Shown here: piece after piece, positions 30,627 to 32,446 of the stretch
Numbering within the stretch: the first letter of the stretch is position 1
How the letters are laid out: every line of letters begins with the position of its first letter
Source: Carboxydothermus islandicus
Lineage (GTDB): Bacteria; Bacillota; Z-2901; Carboxydothermales; Carboxydothermaceae
DNA length: 32,446 nucleotides
Reading direction: 5' to 3'
Assembly: GCF_001950325.1 (NCBI RefSeq)
Contig: NZ_BDJL01000125.1
Coordinates: 1-32,446 of the forward strand
Notes under the pieces: generated by a model
What the model saw: only the letters and a program-made list of their open reading frames with translations
Told to the model about the DNA's origin: nothing
Databases searched by the model: none
Made by a program: the position numbers and the translations under genes

Positions 30627-31640
30627 GTGATTATTATTAAAAACCTGGACATTACGTATCCGGGGAAAAGAAAGGTAAAAGCGGTGGATAATGTCAGTTT
30701 AGAAATAAAAAAAGGTGAAATTTTTGGCATCATCGGCTTATCGGGCGCCGGAAAGTCATCGTTACTGCGGGCAATAAACGGGCTTGTCCGGCCTACTTCC
30801 GGTGAAGTTTGGGTGGATGGCGTGGAAATCACACGGCTATCAAGTAAAGAACTTCTAAGTTTGCGGCAAAAAATCGGGATGATCTTTCAGCATTTTAACC
30901 TCTTGGATTCCCGCACTGTTTTTGGGAACGTAGCCTTTCCCCTTGAGATAGGGGGCTATCCCAGGGAACGGATAAAGAAGCGGGTTATGGAAGTCCTGGA
31001 GCTGGTGGGACTTTTGGATAAAGCGGATAGTTATCCAAGAGAACTTTCCGGGGGTCAAAAGCAACGGGTGGGAATTGCCCGGGCGATTGCTGCAAACCCC
31101 AAGATTCTTCTCTGCGATGAACCCACTTCTGCTCTGGACCCGCAAACGACGGGACAAATTCTTAAGTTACTGGCAGAAATTAACCGAAAGCTGGGGATTA
31201 CGATAGTTATCATTACCCATGAAATGCGGGTGATTACCGAAATCTGCGACCGGGTGGCGGTAATGGACAACGGACGGGTGGTAGAAGAAGGGGTAGTAAC
31301 CGATGTCTTTTTAAACCCCTGGCACCCCATTACCAAAGAATTTGTCAATACCGTAATCAGCAAGGAATTACCGGAAGAAGTTTTGTTACAAGCCCGGACC
31401 AAAAGACCCGACCGGGAGGTGCTCTTGCTGCGCTTTGCCGGCAATACCGCCAATGAGCCGGTGGTATCCAGGATAATCAAAGAAACGGGTGTGGAGTTGA
31501 GTATCCTTTACGGCAATATCGGACATTTAAAAGACGTTCCCTACGGAATTTTGGCGGTAGAGATTTTCGGGGATGAAAACAAACGAGACAAGGTCCGGCA
31601 AATTTTGCACGAGCTTTCGGTGAAACTGGAGGTGGTGTAG
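30627..31640 (+). CDS. metN: methionine ABC transporter ATP-binding protein
   Basis: A 337-residue ATPase of the D/L-methionine importer. The nucleotide-binding domain has Walker A GLSGAGKSS (about 37), signature LSGGQKQRVG (about 137), Walker B LLCDEPTSALDP (about 160) and the switch ITHEMRVI. The last 75 residues (from about 265) form a NIL domain, the methionine-binding regulatory module of MetN. The GTG at 30627 is chosen over a GTG nine bases earlier, because AGAGGTGG lies five bases upstream of it. It is the first gene behind the S-box and two bases from metI. Confidence 0.95.
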   Translation: MIIIKNLDITYPGKRKVKAVDNVSLEIKKGEIFGIIGLSGAGKSSLLRAINGLVRPTSGEVWVDGVEITRLSSKELLSLRQKIGMIFQHFNLLDSRTVFGNVAFPLEIGGYPRERIKKRVMEVLELVGLLDKADSYPRELSGGQKQRVGIARAIAANPKILLCDEPTSALDPQTTGQILKLLAEINRKLGITIVIITHEMRVITEICDRVAVMDNGRVVEEGVVTDVFLNPWHPITKEFVNTVISKELPEEVLLQARTKRPDREVLLLRFAGNTANEPVVSRIIKETGVELSILYGNIGHLKDVPYGILAVEIFGDENKRDKVRQILHELSVKLEVV

Positions 31641-31642
31641 AA

Positions 31643-32290
31643 GTGGAATACTGGCCTGAAATCATAAAGGCTACGTATGAAACCCTTTATATGACCGGAG
31701 TATCTCTTTTCTTTGCAGCGGTAATCGGTATTCCGGTGGGGGTTCTCTTAAATGCCGTTTCAAATGGTGGGATAATGCCCAATCCTGTAATTTATAGCAT
31801 TCTGGGCTCGGTAGTAAATGTCCTGCGCTCGGCGCCTTTTGTAATCCTGATGCTGGCGGTAACTCCTTTGACCCGGCTTATTGCCGGAACGTCTATCGGT
31901 AGCAGCGCAGCGATAGTACCTCTAACAATTGGGGCAGCGCCTTTTGTTGCCCGGTTAATAGAGGCCAATCTCAGAGAAGTTGACCCTGGAGTGGTAGAAG
32001 CGGCCCGGGCCATGGGGGCAAATAACCGGCAGGTAATTTTCAAAGTACTGTTACAGGAAGCCCGAGCCGGAATTATTTTGAGTTTGACCAATACTGCTAT
32101 AGCCATAATCGGTTATTCGGCCATGGCCGGAGCCATTGGGGGTGGAGGTCTTGGTGATCTCGGAGTCCGGTATGGTTATATGCGGTTTCAAACGGATGTG
32201 ATGCTTATAACCGTTGCTATTTTGGTAGCTCTGGTGGAAATTGTGCAGGCTACGGGCAATTTTTTAGCCCGTAAATATAAAACAAAATAA
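31643..32290 (+). CDS. metI: methionine ABC transporter permease
   Basis: A 215-residue membrane protein with five spans, the channel of the MetNIQ importer. The coupling EAA loop reads EAARAMGANNRQVIFKVLLQEA (about 112-132) and GAIGGGGLGDLGVRYGY is typical of MetI. It starts with GTG, preceded by GGAGGTGG inside the metN 3' end, two bases after the metN stop. It is followed 19 bases later by metQ. Confidence 0.95.
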   Translation: MEYWPEIIKATYETLYMTGVSLFFAAVIGIPVGVLLNAVSNGGIMPNPVIYSILGSVVNVLRSAPFVILMLAVTPLTRLIAGTSIGSSAAIVPLTIGAAPFVARLIEANLREVDPGVVEAARAMGANNRQVIFKVLLQEARAGIILSLTNTAIAIIGYSAMAGAIGGGGLGDLGVRYGYMRFQTDVMLITVAILVALVEIVQATGNFLARKYKTK

Positions 32291-32309
32291 TAAAGGAGGA
32301 GGAGTTAAA

Positions 32310-32446
32310 ATGAAAAAATTTTTGGTAGCTTTAGTGCTAATTTTAACCCTGGGCCTTTTTGGCTGCGGAAGCCAAAAAGCTGCAGAAAAAGTTTTAAAAG
32401 TTGGGGCGACCCCGGTACCCCACGCGGAAATTTTACGGCAGGGACA
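32310..32446 (+). CDS. metQ: methionine-binding lipoprotein MetQ (partial, cut by window end)
   Basis: The first 45 codons of a lipoprotein continuing past the window. A signal peptide ends in the lipobox LFGC with Cys19, and the mature N-terminus VLKVGATPVPHAEILRQG matches the opening of NlpA/MetQ substrate-binding proteins. AAAGGAGGAGG lies before the ATG. The location after metN-metI and an S-box confirms the call. Confidence 0.93.
   Translation, partial: MKKFLVALVLILTLGLFGCGSQKAAEKVLKVGATPVPHAEILRQG

Overview
The window reads as chromosomal DNA of a low-to-mid GC, spore-forming-type, probably thermophilic anaerobic Firmicute; the gene content and style (HydE maturase, S-box riboswitch, GerMN-type lipoprotein, strong AGGAGG ribosome sites, many TTG and GTG starts) would fit Carboxydothermus or a close relative. 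That assignment is inference. No rRNA, tRNA, CRISPR array, transposase or phage gene was seen. Thirty-two genes are supported (one cut by the right edge), plus two riboswitches, and most convergent gene pairs share a hairpin terminator.

Layout. 1-360: two short overlapping ORFs (57 and 51 codons). 364-2780: a metallo-beta-lactamase-fold hydrolase, a secreted Thr/Tyr-repeat protein and a zinc-ribbon protein. 2950-7451: one operon of an NRAMP-related transporter, the 5-oxoprolinase genes pxpB-pxpA-pxpC and a short-N-terminus HydE radical SAM protein. 7452-8930: rmuC, flanked by low-complexity and palindromic repeats. 9001-15297: a three-cysteine Rrf2 regulator followed by cydA-cydB-cydD-cydC (cytochrome bd oxidase and its assembly ABC exporter). 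15487-20885: a double-HD/HD-GYP protein (minus strand), a CCA-adding-type nucleotidyltransferase, an FtsA/PilM-like ATPase with a long repeat tail, and a ferredoxin fused to an orphan adenylating-enzyme C-terminal domain. 20941-23790: a GerMN-like lipoprotein, a four-cysteine/HTH protein of unknown role, a Yip1-like membrane protein and a hemerythrin. 23779-24981: a yybP-ykoY (manganese) riboswitch with terminator ahead of a CaCA cation exchanger. 24978-26902: a YdjM-type membrane protein and three tandem SHOCT-tail mini membrane proteins (minus strand). 27058-30348: ECF sigma factor, zinc-finger anti-sigma factor and a two-gene ABC exporter. 30383-32446: promoter, SAM-I riboswitch and metN-metI-metQ (metQ truncated by the window edge).

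How the parts fit. Three themes recur. Oxygen or redox defence in an anaerobe: Rrf2 plus cydABDC, and hemerythrin. Metal and methionine homeostasis through RNA switches: the Mn riboswitch with an exchanger and the S-box with MetNIQ. Envelope and signalling: ECF/anti-sigma/ABC, HD-GYP, SHOCT proteins and lipoproteins. The most unusual items are the ferredoxin fused to an AMP-binding C-terminal domain, the FtsA-like protein with beta-grasp-like repeats, HydE inside a 5-oxoprolinase operon, and a shared operator-like sequence ahead of rrf2 and cydA.
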